Assembly: GCF_035917275.1 (NCBI RefSeq) | Contig: NZ_CP108508.1 | Coordinates: forward strand, 7,130,001 to 7,194,000 | Direction: 5' to 3' | Origin: Streptomyces sp. NBC_01237 | GTDB lineage: Bacteria; Actinomycetota; Actinomycetes; Streptomycetales; Streptomycetaceae | Length of the DNA: 64,000 nt | Shown: positions 9,267 through 17,566 of the stretch, piece by piece | Layout: every line of letters begins with the position of its first letter | Numbering within the stretch: position 1 is the first letter of the stretch | Program-made: the position numbers and the translations under genes | Notes under the pieces: generated by a model | Databases searched by the model: none | What the model was told of the DNA's origin: nothing | Seen by the model: only the letters and a program-made list of their open reading frames with translations

Positions 9267-9431
9267 CTGTCAGCCCTCATCGTCCCTGCCGCGACCGGTC
9301 CCCGTGCCCACCACCCATCCCGCGACCGGGTCGGGGGGAAGTCCGCAGCCGCGTGGGGGCGACGCTATCAAGGGAACAGGGCAGCGGACTGCCGCCGCTG
9401 CCCGGACCCGGCCCGCCCACCTGACCGTGGA

Positions 9432-9677
9432 TCAGCCCTGTGCGGCGTACGCGACGAAGGTCGTCCAGGTGGGTGAGGAGAGGGCGAGCTGTGGGCCCTC
9501 GGTGATCTTGGAGTCCCGGACGTGCACGGTGCCGGGGCAGGTGGCGACCTCGACACAAGAGTCACCGGAACCGCCGCTGTAGCTGGACTTACGCCAGGAG
9601 AGGGCGACCTCGACGCAGGAATCACCGGAGCCGCTGCTGTAGCTGCTCTTGAACCAGGACAGGTCTGTGATGGTCAT
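9432..9677 (-). CDS. DUF397 protein with duplicated motif
   Basis: DUF397 proteins are small partners encoded next to XRE/DUF5753 regulators throughout Streptomyces; several such pairs affect development and antibiotic production, and they are often treated as toxin-antitoxin-like. The 81-residue product contains the core motif twice, WFKSSYSSGSGDSCVEVA and WRKSSYSGGSGDSCVEVA, before the usual VRDSK and the C-terminal WTTFVAYA. Most family members have the motif once, so this looks like an internal duplication. Its ATG overlaps the stop of the XRE gene by four bases (ATGA), so translation is coupled. Confidence 0.9.
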   Translation of the reverse strand: MTITDLSWFKSSYSSGSGDSCVEVALSWRKSSYSGGSGDSCVEVATCPGTVHVRDSKITEGPQLALSSPTWTTFVAYAAQG

Positions 9678-10540
9678 AGCGCTCCTCGCATCTGCCGCAG
9701 CAGGCTCAGGGAGTACTTCAGGGAGTGAGCCTGTGAACGCATCCTGGCATATCGCATGAGGTAGATGCTGACCACCTTGGGGTCGGACATGAGTTGCCCG
9801 CTCTCCTGACCCTCGGAGTAGCCGAACCAGCGGTGGTCCGGGGTCTCGCAGAGCTGCATGGGGCCGTGCAAGCCTGCATGATCATGACGTACCAGTGGCA
9901 TGAGCTGAATCTCGACGTTGCGCCGATCGGCCAGTTCGACGACATGGTCGATGAGTTCACGGGTGACCTCCGGTCCGCCCGTATGCCGCCGGAACAGGTG
10001 CTCCTCGACGATGAAGCTGTAGGCGGTGTTGGGCCGCTCGTGCAGCAACCGCTGCCGTTGCGTCCGGGCCGCCATTTGGGCCACGATCTGCTCGTCGTCC
10101 AGCGGCGGGAGCTGGTTCACGAACAGCGTCCGGGCGTACGCCTCCGTCTGCAACAGTCCCGGAATCAACCGGCATTCATACGTGTTGAGGCTGAGCGCCT
10201 CCGCCTCCAGTCGCGCCCACAGCCGGAACCAGCTGGCCAGCCCCGGACGCCGTGCGAGGTGTTTGGCCGCTGCCCTGATCACGCCGAACGCGTCCAGTAC
10301 CTCTTCCGCCCGGTCCACGAACGCCGACGGAGGGAAGCGGCGGCCCTGCTCGATGGAGGCGATCGTCGGCACCGAATACCGCACCAGCGGCGCGAACTGC
10401 TCCTGTGTCAGTCCGGCCCGCTTGCGGAACGCCTTGACGACCTCCCCGAACGCCTTGAGGCTGTCGGTGGCTTCCGGTTCCCCGCCTCCGCCCGTGGCCC
10501 CGCCGGTCATTCCACCCGTACCGCCCGCGATGTCCGTCAT
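9674..10540 (-). CDS. XRE-family helix-turn-helix regulator with DUF5753 domain
   Basis: The 288-residue protein has a Gly-rich start, then an XRE DNA-binding domain at about residues 30-90 (FRKRAGLTQEQFAPL ... PTIASIEQGRRFPP), then a DUF5753 domain that begins with LASWFRLWARLEAEA and LIPGLLQTEAYAR. These regulators are paired with DUF397 proteins, and here the DUF397 gene follows with a four-base overlap. The likely role is local transcription control, possibly of itself and of the genes downstream on the same strand, but no operator could be identified with certainty. Confidence 0.93.
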   Translation of the reverse strand: MTDIAGGTGGMTGGATGGGGEPEATDSLKAFGEVVKAFRKRAGLTQEQFAPLVRYSVPTIASIEQGRRFPPSAFVDRAEEVLDAFGVIRAAAKHLARRPGLASWFRLWARLEAEALSLNTYECRLIPGLLQTEAYARTLFVNQLPPLDDEQIVAQMAARTQRQRLLHERPNTAYSFIVEEHLFRRHTGGPEVTRELIDHVVELADRRNVEIQLMPLVRHDHAGLHGPMQLCETPDHRWFGYSEGQESGQLMSDPKVVSIYLMRYARMRSQAHSLKYSLSLLRQMRGAL

Positions 10541-10629
10541 ACCCGTTCACCTCTCGCGCCTGTCCCCAACCGCACCCAACTCGACGGAGCCATCGTCACG
10601 TTGCGTGATCCGTACTGTCCACCGTGTGC

Positions 10630-10656
10630 ACCCGTACGCTGACGGAGCGTACGGGT
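10630..10656. terminator. perfect 11-bp inverted repeat
   Basis: ACCCGTACGCT and AGCGTACGGGT pair perfectly around a five-base loop. The hairpin lies 38 bases past the stop of the upstream minus-strand winged-helix gene and 90 bases ahead of the XRE start, so a terminator for the former is likeliest; an operator for the XRE regulator is the alternative. Confidence 0.6.
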
Positions 10657-10693
10657 CCCGGATCTGGGCAGAGCGCATGACGGGATGTCATGG

Positions 10694-11749
10694 TCACGGG
10701 ATTCTCGTCAGGACGCGCAGGTGACCGACGAGTGCGTGGACGTCCCGCGCGGCGATGGCTTCGGCGGCCGGTTCGTGGGTGGGCTCGGGGCCGCCGGAGG
10801 GGGCGGTGCGGCAGGCGCGGCAGAGTCCGTCGGGGAGGGCTTCGGGGCGGCCGGGCACTCCGCACCGGGTGCACTCGACCATGGTCCGGCGTGCCGGTTC
10901 CGGTGAGGTGGCCGGGGAGACGGCTGTCGTAGCGGTGGCGGGCAGGTGGGGCGGCATCTTGTCGCGCAGGCGACGGCGGACGAAACCTCGCGGGACGTCG
11001 ACCACGGCGGGGAGGCCGGAGGTGAGGGCGTGGACGAGGTAGTCCGTACCCACACCTCGTGCCATCCAGGCGGCGGCCAGTTCCTCCAGCGACGCGCAGT
11101 CGGCGGCGGAGAGGGCGAGACGGGGATCGGTACGGCCGAGCCGGGCGAGGGCGAGGTAGGCGGGGGAGGGGGATTCCGGGGCGGGGGAGGTGGGGGAGTT
11201 GCTGTCCGGGGTGCGGGCGGTTTGGGGTTCGGCTGCGGGCGGGGCTTCCTGCGCGGGCGTCGCGGGCGTCGGGGGCGTTGGAGGCGGAGGGGCTTCCTCG
11301 ATCGGCGGCGGGGGCATCCACTGCGGCGGGGGAGTGGCTGAGGGGGCGCTCTCGTCTGAGAGGTACGCGGTCCACCACTCGTTGTCACGGGCGGTGCGGG
11401 ACCAGAACGTACGGAAGACCCAGCGGACCTGCTCGCCCTCACCCACCGGGCGCCGAACCCTGCGCAGGTGGCCCGCGACCGAGAGGGCGGTGAGGGCGGT
11501 GCTGATGGCCTGCTGGCCGTAGAGGGGGAGCTGTTTGGCGAGGGTCTTCACGTTCATCGCGGCGCCGTCCGGCAGCCGGTCGACGAAGGCGGCGATGTAG
11601 CGCTCCCGCTCGGGCAGCAACAGGAAGTCATCGGCGCGGCGGGGAGCCTGGCCGGGGGTGGATCGCTTGCCGTAACCGGGCTTGGCCATCGGGTTCGGGG
11701 GCGCGGATGCGGGCGCGGGCAGCGCGACGTTAAGCTTCTCTGAAGCCAC
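10694..11749 (-). CDS. winged-helix DNA-binding protein with Pro/Ala-rich linker
   Basis: I place the start at the GTG giving VASEKLNVALP (351 residues) because AGGAAA lies about nine bases upstream; a GTG 27 codons earlier keeps the frame open but has no ribosome site. Residues about 40-130 (LLLPERERYIAAFVDRLPDG through LSVAGHLRRVRR) look like a MarR/winged-helix domain with a recognition helix around QQAISTALTAL. A long Pro/Ala/Thr-rich linker follows, then a second helical segment and a C-terminal CTRCGVPGRPEAL...LCRACR zinc-ribbon-like motif. Such proteins are common in Streptomyces near plasmid-derived or accessory DNA. Their target is unknown. Confidence 0.75.
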   Translation of the reverse strand: MASEKLNVALPAPASAPPNPMAKPGYGKRSTPGQAPRRADDFLLLPERERYIAAFVDRLPDGAAMNVKTLAKQLPLYGQQAISTALTALSVAGHLRRVRRPVGEGEQVRWVFRTFWSRTARDNEWWTAYLSDESAPSATPPPQWMPPPPIEEAPPPPTPPTPATPAQEAPPAAEPQTARTPDSNSPTSPAPESPSPAYLALARLGRTDPRLALSAADCASLEELAAAWMARGVGTDYLVHALTSGLPAVVDVPRGFVRRRLRDKMPPHLPATATTAVSPATSPEPARRTMVECTRCGVPGRPEALPDGLCRACRTAPSGGPEPTHEPAAEAIAARDVHALVGHLRVLTRIP

Positions 11750-12241
11750 GAGATCACTTTTCCTGATCTTGGGGTGAGACCCCGGCCGGTGCGCTAACAC
11801 CGTGTCGGGGTCGTTTGGTTGTGTCGGCACCGTAAGCAGGCGCGATGAGGCACCGCAAGTCGGTCCGGATTAGTCCTACTTGCTCGCCGAGACGGGTAGG
11901 GAGGGTGGGGTGGTTCTTCCCCAACCCCCTTTCTTTTACCTTCGGTTGTAGAGGGAGCTCGAACCTCGCATCCCGTGTCCCGACGCCCGCGTCCCGGGTC
12001 CCGAGCTTCGGGGAATGCGCGGGGATGCGTACACACGAAAGAGTGAGGGAGCCGTTCCCGAACCTCGCATCCCGAGCTTCGGGCCCCGAGCGTCGGGCGG
12101 TGATGCCCGAGGGCCGTGCCGCAACCACCGTACGACTACGCTCTGTTACGACCCTTGCTTACCGTGCGTACTCGTGCGGCCGCTGCGAAGCCACCGTCCT
12201 TGTCGCCGTCATCCATCAACGAGTGGCTGTGACGTACGGCG
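11750..12241. other. long intergenic region with direct and inverted repeats
   Basis: No convincing gene. GAACCTCGCATCCCG occurs at 11961-11975 and again at 12060-12074. CCCGAGCTTCGGG, a five-base-stem hairpin, occurs near 11999-12012 and again at 12071-12083. Variants of GTCCCG and GGGTCCCG fill the space between. The minus-strand frame here would read a repetitive GTRDARF-type peptide and looks spurious. The region precedes the winged-helix gene and could hold its promoter and binding sites. Confidence 0.5.
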
Positions 12242-12706
12242 TCAGGCCAGACCACTGCGTGCGACGGCGAGGAACTCCGCCTTGAACGGTTCCAGGCGCT
12301 GGGTCACACTCACCCCGTCGTGTTCCTGCCAGACCGCCTGGTTCAGGGCGAGGGCGTAGGCCGTCGTCGGTATATGGAGGCGAGGAGCGCACAGCAACTG
12401 GACGCCTTTCTCGGCTATGCGCAGGCTGTCCACCGTCGGCCGGGCCGTCCGGTACCACTCATCATCCACCTCCCATCGGGGCGGCCGTGCATGAGCCACC
12501 CCCTCGGCCTCAAGCGCGAACCGGACGAACTCCAACACGGTCCTGATCTGCTCGGCACGTCGCTCCTCCGCCAGCGTCGCAGCCCTTCTCCGCTCCTCGG
12601 TCCGGTCGGCCGCCCGCTGTGTCGTGCGTTGCGTCAGATACGTCAGCCCACCTCCCACAGCCACACCGATCATCGAAAGTACGGGCGTCCACAGAGCACT
12701 TGTCAT
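12242..12706 (-). CDS. membrane-anchored protein of unknown function
   Basis: The 154-residue product begins with a single hydrophobic segment (LWTPVLSMIGVAVGGGLTYL, about residues 5-24) followed by a strongly charged Arg/Glu helix (TEERRRAATLAEERRAEQ), which would place most of the protein in the cytoplasm as a coiled-coil-like extension. The C-terminal part is globular. Proteins with this plan are common and unnamed in Streptomyces. There is no sign of an operon with the next gene upstream, which lies about 100 bases away on the same strand. Confidence 0.7.
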   Translation of the reverse strand: MTSALWTPVLSMIGVAVGGGLTYLTQRTTQRAADRTEERRRAATLAEERRAEQIRTVLEFVRFALEAEGVAHARPPRWEVDDEWYRTARPTVDSLRIAEKGVQLLCAPRLHIPTTAYALALNQAVWQEHDGVSVTQRLEPFKAEFLAVARSGLA

Positions 12707-12807
12707 GCCCGACTACTACCAGCACCTGCTCACCGCACCACCGTCGCCACCCGGCTCGGCCGTGGGAGTCCACGGGCCGAGCCGGATGGATGGGCCGGGG
12801 AGGAACG

Positions 12808-13173
12808 TCAGGTGGCGAAGCTGGTCACCGGCTCCAGGCCGTAGGTGCGGGCGTAGCCGTTCTCGGTGCCCACGAGCAGGTCCACGACGTCGAAGTAGCG
12901 GTCCCAGAAGGGTGTTTCGCGCAGTGCGTCGATCAGCAGCCGGTAGGCGTCGTGGTCGTCCGCCTCCCAGACCCAGATGTCGGTGACCCGCGCCGAGTAG
13001 AACTCCGTGTCGTAGAAGCGGGAGCGGACGCCGTGGGTGCGGGCCTCGATCACCGGGACGACCTGGGTGGTGAAGGCATGGACGCGTTCGGGCACGGTCA
13101 TCGCCAGCCACTCGGGCGTGGTCTTCACCAGCATGAACGCGGTGACCGGCGGCTCGGTTCGGTCAGCGGGCAT
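12808..13173 (-). CDS. darcynin family protein
   Basis: The 121-residue protein matches the small darcynin family: [18 protein letters not shown] at the start, then [20 protein letters not shown] and the C-terminal [19 protein letters not shown]. The family looks like a dimeric alpha/beta-barrel fold; its biochemical role is not known to me. Its ATG overlaps the 3' end of the upstream NmrA-like reductase gene by 11 bases, so the two should be translated together and may act on the same substrate. Confidence 0.85.
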   Translation of the reverse strand: MPADRTEPPVTAFMLVKTTPEWLAMTVPERVHAFTTQVVPVIEARTHGVRSRFYDTEFYSARVTDIWVWEADDHDAYRLLIDALRETPFWDRYFDVVDLLVGTENGYARTYGLEPVTSFAT

Positions 13174-14077
13174 CGACTGCCTCCGGGGCGGCGAGAACGG
13201 CGGGCTTGAGGGTCTGCGCGCACCACTGCGCGAATCCGGTGGCCGGGCCCGCCGGCGAGCGGTCGACGCCCGAGTCCAGGCCCCGGTCCTTGGCGCGCTT
13301 CATGTCGACCATGCCCTCGACGAACGCCTCGTTGAGACCGTGACCGAGCAGGTCGGACCGGAGCTCGTCGAGCGGCCGGCGCCGGTAGCGGACCGGTCGT
13401 CCCAGCTCCTCGGTCATGATGCGGGCCAGGTCATCGGGCGACAGGTCCTGCGGTCCGAGCACCGCAACGCTGCCGACGCCGGACCAGGAGCGGTCCAGCA
13501 GCAGCCCGGCCGCAGCCGCGGCGATGTCGGCGACGGCCACCAGCGGAGCCGGACGGTCCGCGGCGACGGTGTCGGTGAAGACGCCGTTGTCGCGGATCGA
13601 GTCGGCCTCCTCCAGCAGGTTCTCGAAGAAGGACGGGTTGGCCAGGGCGCGGTAGGCGACGCCGGAGTCGGCGATCAGGTCGTCCATGGCCAGGGAGGCG
13701 GTGACCAGCCCGGCTTGTGCGGCCTGCGGGGTGCCCCGGCCGAGCGCCGAGACGCCGACGACATGGCCGACGCCGTGGGCGGCGAACGCCCGCGCGGCCG
13801 GGCGGGTGAAGCCGCTGTACGCCTCGTCGGGCGTGACCGAGGCATCCGGCGGCACCAGCCAGAAGACGGCGTCGGCCCCGGCGAAGGCGCGCTCGACGGT
13901 CGCGGCATCGCCGTGCGAGCCGACGACCACCTCGACCCGTCCGCGCACGGCCTCGGGGAGCCGCGCAGGATCACGGACCACGACGCGCAACTCCTCTCCG
14001 TGCGCGGGCGCGGCCTCGACCAGCAGCGACAGCAGCCGTTGGCCGATGTTCCCGGTGGGGGCGGTAATGACGATCAT
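13163..14077 (-). CDS. NAD(P)-binding NmrA-like reductase
   Basis: The 304-residue protein starts with a Rossmann dinucleotide motif ([14 protein letters not shown], GxxGxxG type), followed by VVVRDP, where cofactor specificity is set, and FWLVPP further in. This is the atypical short-chain dehydrogenase group that includes NmrA and quinone-reductase-like proteins. It overlaps the darcynin gene and is divergent from a LysR regulator gene across a gap of about 110 bases, so the regulator probably controls this pair. The substrate cannot be read from the sequence. Confidence 0.88.
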   Translation of the reverse strand: MIVITAPTGNIGQRLLSLLVEAAPAHGEELRVVVRDPARLPEAVRGRVEVVVGSHGDAATVERAFAGADAVFWLVPPDASVTPDEAYSGFTRPAARAFAAHGVGHVVGVSALGRGTPQAAQAGLVTASLAMDDLIADSGVAYRALANPSFFENLLEEADSIRDNGVFTDTVAADRPAPLVAVADIAAAAAGLLLDRSWSGVGSVAVLGPQDLSPDDLARIMTEELGRPVRYRRRPLDELRSDLLGHGLNEAFVEGMVDMKRAKDRGLDSGVDRSPAGPATGFAQWCAQTLKPAVLAAPEAVDAR

Positions 14078-14187
14078 GAAAAACCTCGTGGTCTGTGTCG
14101 GATCGGTACGGCCCCTTCATCGTGATGACCCCAACCGCTTTGCCACAATGGGAACTTCAGCAACCAATCATTGCCCGAAACGGAATA

Positions 14188-15132
14188 ATGCCGATGAGCG
14201 GCCCAGTCCCGAACCTCGACGCCAATCTCGCCGTCGCCCTCGACGCCCTGCTGACCGAGCAGAGCGTCACCCGTGCCGCCGCGCGGCTGCGCACCTCTCC
14301 CGCGGCGATGAGCCGCACCCTGGCCCGGCTGCGCCGGGTGCTCCAGGATCCGCTGCTGGTGCGGGCAGGACAGGCGATGGTGCCCACACCCCGCGCCGAG
14401 GAACTGCGGGACGAGGCCGCCGCGGTGGTGCGCCGGCTGGAGGCGTTGCTCACCCCGAGCGGAGGGATCGACCCCGCCGCACTGCGGCGCACCTTCACCG
14501 TCCAGGCGTCGGACCTGGTCGGCGCGGCACTGGCGCCGGGACTGCTCGGGCTGGCCCGCCGCCGGGCGCCGGGTGTCTCGCTACGGGTGCTGGCCGAGGA
14601 GTGGGAGGCGGGCCCCGCACTGCGCGAAGGCCGGATCGATCTGGAGATCGGGGCCATCGACCACGTCGACCCGGAGACCCGCGTCGAAGAGCTGGTCACG
14701 CTGCGGATGGCGGTGGGTGTCAGAGCCGGGCACCCGCTCGCCGAAGGAACCCTGACGCCCGCCGGGCTGGCCGCGGCCGAGCATGTGGTGGTCAGCCGCC
14801 GGGGACGCTTCACCGGCCCGCTGGACGCGGCCTTGGCCGAGCAGGGGCTCAGCAGAAAGGTCACCGCCGTCCTGCCCGGACATCTGGCGGCGATGGCGCT
14901 GGCCGCAGCCGGCGACACGGTCTGCCTGGTGCCGACCGCGCTGCCGGGCGACCCCCCTTCACCCCTCAACGACGCGGCGCACGCGCTGGGACTGCGCCTG
15001 CTGGACATCCCCCTGCCGCTCCCACCACTGACGATGGGCATGGCCTGGCACCCGCGCCACACCGCCGACGGGGCCCACCAGTGGCTGCGCGGTGCCGTAC
15101 GCCGGGTGCTCCGTCCGGCCAGGGAGGATTGA
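14188..15132 (+). CDS. LysR-family transcriptional regulator
   Basis: I start at ATG 14188 (MPMSGPVPNLDANL), or two codons later, because the frame before it is Pro/Gln-rich and would cover the divergent promoter. The N-terminal winged helix-turn-helix (ALLTEQSVTRAAARLRTSPAAMSRTLARLRR) is at about residues 15-48, and a substrate-binding domain follows from about residue 90. The order of residues around DANLAVALDALL resembles the NodD/PcpR-like LysR subgroup. Divergence from the NmrA/darcynin genes suggests it controls them and itself, as LysR regulators usually do. Confidence 0.88.
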   Translation: MPMSGPVPNLDANLAVALDALLTEQSVTRAAARLRTSPAAMSRTLARLRRVLQDPLLVRAGQAMVPTPRAEELRDEAAAVVRRLEALLTPSGGIDPAALRRTFTVQASDLVGAALAPGLLGLARRRAPGVSLRVLAEEWEAGPALREGRIDLEIGAIDHVDPETRVEELVTLRMAVGVRAGHPLAEGTLTPAGLAAAEHVVVSRRGRFTGPLDAALAEQGLSRKVTAVLPGHLAAMALAAAGDTVCLVPTALPGDPPSPLNDAAHALGLRLLDIPLPLPPLTMGMAWHPRHTADGAHQWLRGAVRRVLRPARED

Positions 15133-15415
15133 GGGAGAGAGAACAGGACCACGGCGCCGGTCCGCGCATACCCTGGCGCCCGGACAGGTGCCCGGCCGCG
15201 ATCCGGCGCCCGGACACCGGCCCGGCAGGACCGTGGCCGGGAGCACGGCCTCGACCCGTACCGTGGCCGGGAGCGCGGCGGCGCCCAAAGGAACTCCGGG
15301 CCGGCTCGTACGCTGTCATCCGCCCCTCGGTGTACCGCGGCCGTACTCGTACGCCGACCTCGCGTACGCCCTTCCGATCTGGTGAAACAGGGCGTCGTGG
15401 CGCCACGCTCCTGGC
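15133..15415. repeat. intergenic DNA with a 30-bp-period direct repeat
   Basis: No gene seen. ACCGTGGCCGGGAGC occurs at 15230 and again at 15260, inside a GC-rich stretch with several CCCGG steps. Near the right end, bases 15366-15380 match the end of a common Illumina adapter at 14 of 15 positions (see findings). Confidence 0.5.
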
Positions 15416-15877
15416 ATGGAAGCAGCCCCGACCACCCCCCACTCGGTGACCGCTCGTGAGTTCACCCAGCGCTTCAGCTCCACCCCGCGAGGGGCCCGCC
15501 TGGCCCGGCGCCTGGCCCTTGAGGCGCTGGACAGTTGGGGAATCCCGTACGCCGGTGACGTATCCGACACCGCGGCCCTGCTGGTCGCCGAGCCGGCGGC
15601 CAAAGCCGCGACTCACGGCCGGGTGCCCGGCCGTGACTTCGAGGTGACGCTGACCCTCGCCCCGTCCGGGCCCGCCCGCAGCACCCCGCGGATCGAGGTC
15701 TCCGACACCCGGGGCGAACGCCGCCCGCCGGGCCCCGGACACCTCGCGCCGCCCTCGGCCGACGCGGACACGGGCCGAGGGCTGATCCTGGTCGAGGCGC
15801 TGGCCGACCGGTGGGAGGTGATCGACCGCGTCCCGCCCGGCAAGACGGTCCGCGCGGAACTGGACCTGCTGTACTGA
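15416..15877 (+). CDS. RsbW-like anti-sigma-type ATPase with altered N-box
   Basis: The 153-residue protein has the plan of the GHKL (HATPase_c_2) serine kinases that act as anti-sigma factors or stress-signalling partners in Streptomyces. The ADPVR-like start, the DTAALLVAE strand, the GRVPGRDFEVTL segment and the C-terminal GRGLILVEALADRW (G-box) are present. However, the N-box reads AEPAAKAATHG: Glu59 is kept but the Asn four residues later, which holds magnesium, is Lys63, and a Pro sits inside the helix. ATP binding may therefore be lost or weakened. No sigma factor gene is nearby. Confidence 0.8.
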   Translation: MEAAPTTPHSVTAREFTQRFSSTPRGARLARRLALEALDSWGIPYAGDVSDTAALLVAEPAAKAATHGRVPGRDFEVTLTLAPSGPARSTPRIEVSDTRGERRPPGPGHLAPPSADADTGRGLILVEALADRWEVIDRVPPGKTVRAELDLLY

Positions 15878-16315
15878 CGCCCGTTGCCCGTTCCTCGTTC
15901 CGCTTTGCCCGTCTCGCCCTGCTCTTCTGCCCCGTGCCGAAGGCGTACGACGACCGGAAGACGAAGGAGGGCAAGGCTCCCAAGCAAGCCGCCCTTGCCC
16001 TCGCACGCCGACGCGTCAATGATGTCCGGCCGCGATCCGCGGTCACTTCCCTGTCGAATCAGGCGTGTTGTAAAGGGCGAGGGCCTTCTCGCCAACGGCA
16101 GGATCGAAAGTCAAGGGAGCGTTTCCGGTCTGTTCCATGGCTTGTTGGACGCTTTGCCGAATCGGCCTCTTCCAGCCTTCCTAGCCTGTGATCTGCTGCG
16201 GTCGAGTGGGGCTGATGCCGCGTCACCTAGGAAAGGACCACCGACACACCCCGCCTGGGTAGCCACCGCTGAGGCGAACAGCGCTTCCATCACCCTCGTG
16301 AGCAAGAGGACCACC
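15878..16315. other. intergenic region upstream of the ATP-grasp operon
   Basis: No gene is evident in these 438 bases. It holds a hairpin at 15967-16002 (listed separately) and, to its right, DNA that looks less GC-rich than the flanks, as expected for a promoter region of the operon starting at 16316. I cannot assign -35/-10 boxes with confidence. Confidence 0.5.
15967..16002. terminator. 10-bp-stem hairpin after the RsbW-like gene
   Basis: GAGGGCAAGG and CCTTGCCCTC are perfectly complementary around a 16-base loop. It begins 90 bases after the stop at 15877 and lies well before the next start, fitting a terminator. Confidence 0.6.
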
Positions 16316-17566
16316 ATGATCGCTTTGGTCGACCCCCTTTCCAGCGGCGTCTTCCTCTCCTCCGCCCTCAGGGAACGTGGCCAGGACCGCGTACACGTCT
16401 ACCAGAAACGCTTCTCAGGAACAGCCGGAAGCGACGCGAGCGCGCCTGTTCTGATCACGAGCGAAAACATGGCGGACACGGTAGCCGCACTGCGCCGGCG
16501 GGGTGTCCGGCACGTCGTTCCCGGCAGCGAGTTCGGCGTCGCGTTGGCCCATGACCTTGCGGAGGCACTGGGCCTGCCGCGCAACGAGGACGATACGGCC
16601 GCCGCGCGGCGGGACAAGGCATTGATGGGCGAAGCCCTACGCAGGGCCGGCGTGCCCTGCGCGGGGCAGGCCGTGGTGGGAACGGTGGACGACCTGACCA
16701 GGGCACTGCGGCGCCTTGGGCTTCCTGTGGTCGTGAAGCCCAGCCAGAGCTCCGGCAGCGACGGCTGCAGGGTGTGCTGGACGGAAACAGCGGCGGTGGC
16801 CCACTTCCTGGACATCCACCAACAGATGAACCTCGTGGGCCTGTCGAACGACAAGATCTTCGTACAGGAGTATCTGCCGGGCGAGCAGTACGTGGTGACG
16901 ACGGTGAGTCTGGACGGCCGGCATGTGGTGTGTGAGGTGGCACGAAATGTCATCGAGGAGCTCGACGGCCTTCCGGTGCGCCGGTACAACGTCAGCTGCC
17001 CGAGCCTTGGGGCAGCCGAGCGGGACGTGGTGTCCTACACCCTCGACTGCCTGGACGCTCTGGGCATTCGCCACGGTGCCGCCAATGCGGACGTGCGCCT
17101 CACCTCCGACGGCCCGCGCCTCATCGAGGTCAATGCGCGCATCCTGGGGCCGGTGCTCCACCCCGATCCGTATTTCGCCGCGTTCGGCAGCAGCCAGCAG
17201 CACCTACTGGCGGAGAGTCTCGGCGACCCGGCCTCGTTCAAGGCCCGTTTCTCCCACACCTACGCCCCGCCGCAGGTGATGGGCAAGGCGTTCGTACGTT
17301 GCTGGGAGTCCGGAGTCCTTGCGGCGGTGCCAGGACTGTCATCCGTACGTCGGCTCCCGGGTTTCCACAGCGTGCAGGGACTGCCGTGCGTCGGGCAAGC
17401 GATCCGGAAGAGCACCCTGACCAAGGGCAAGACGGGGATCGTCTACTTCGTCCATCCCGAGGAGGCCGTGGTCCGGCAGTCTCTTGAGGCGCTGAGCAGA
17501 CTGGAGGACGAAGGGGCCCTGTTCCGCGTCACGCCTGCACCGACCACGGGAAGTGGCTGTAGATGA
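16316..17566 (+). CDS. ATP-grasp carboxylate-amine ligase-like protein
   Basis: ATP-grasp enzymes activate a carboxylate as acyl phosphate and join it to an amine or thiol. The 416-residue protein has a Rossmann-like N-domain, the ATP lid and Lys segment VVVKPSQSSGSDGC at about residues 137-150, the linker FVQEYLPGEQYVV, and the metal-binding segment RLIEVNARILG near residue 267. The start ATG has AGAGGA six bases upstream. The closest recognisable relatives are dipeptide and amino-acid ligases of natural-product pathways (the BacD/carbamoyl-phosphate-synthase large-chain type). Its stop overlaps the next start (ATGA), so it heads a coupled operon. The substrates are not known. Confidence 0.88.
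   Translation: MIALVDPLSSGVFLSSALRERGQDRVHVYQKRFSGTAGSDASAPVLITSENMADTVAALRRRGVRHVVPGSEFGVALAHDLAEALGLPRNEDDTAAARRDKALMGEALRRAGVPCAGQAVVGTVDDLTRALRRLGLPVVVKPSQSSGSDGCRVCWTETAAVAHFLDIHQQMNLVGLSNDKIFVQEYLPGEQYVVTTVSLDGRHVVCEVARNVIEELDGLPVRRYNVSCPSLGAAERDVVSYTLDCLDALGIRHGAANADVRLTSDGPRLIEVNARILGPVLHPDPYFAAFGSSQQHLLAESLGDPASFKARFSHTYAPPQVMGKAFVRCWESGVLAAVPGLSSVRRLPGFHSVQGLPCVGQAIRKSTLTKGKTGIVYFVHPEEAVVRQSLEALSRLEDEGALFRVTPAPTTGSGCR

Noticed and set aside
6456..9476. 1006-codon plus-strand frame opposite the GAP1 gene
   Set aside because: Low-complexity Arg/Gly/Gln-rich translation and full overlap with a gene that has recognisable blocks.
11754..12128. 124-codon minus-strand frame in the gap ahead of the winged-helix gene
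   Set aside because: Its repeating GTRDARF peptide comes from DNA repeats, there is no ribosome site, and it would overlap the more likely upstream region of the gene.
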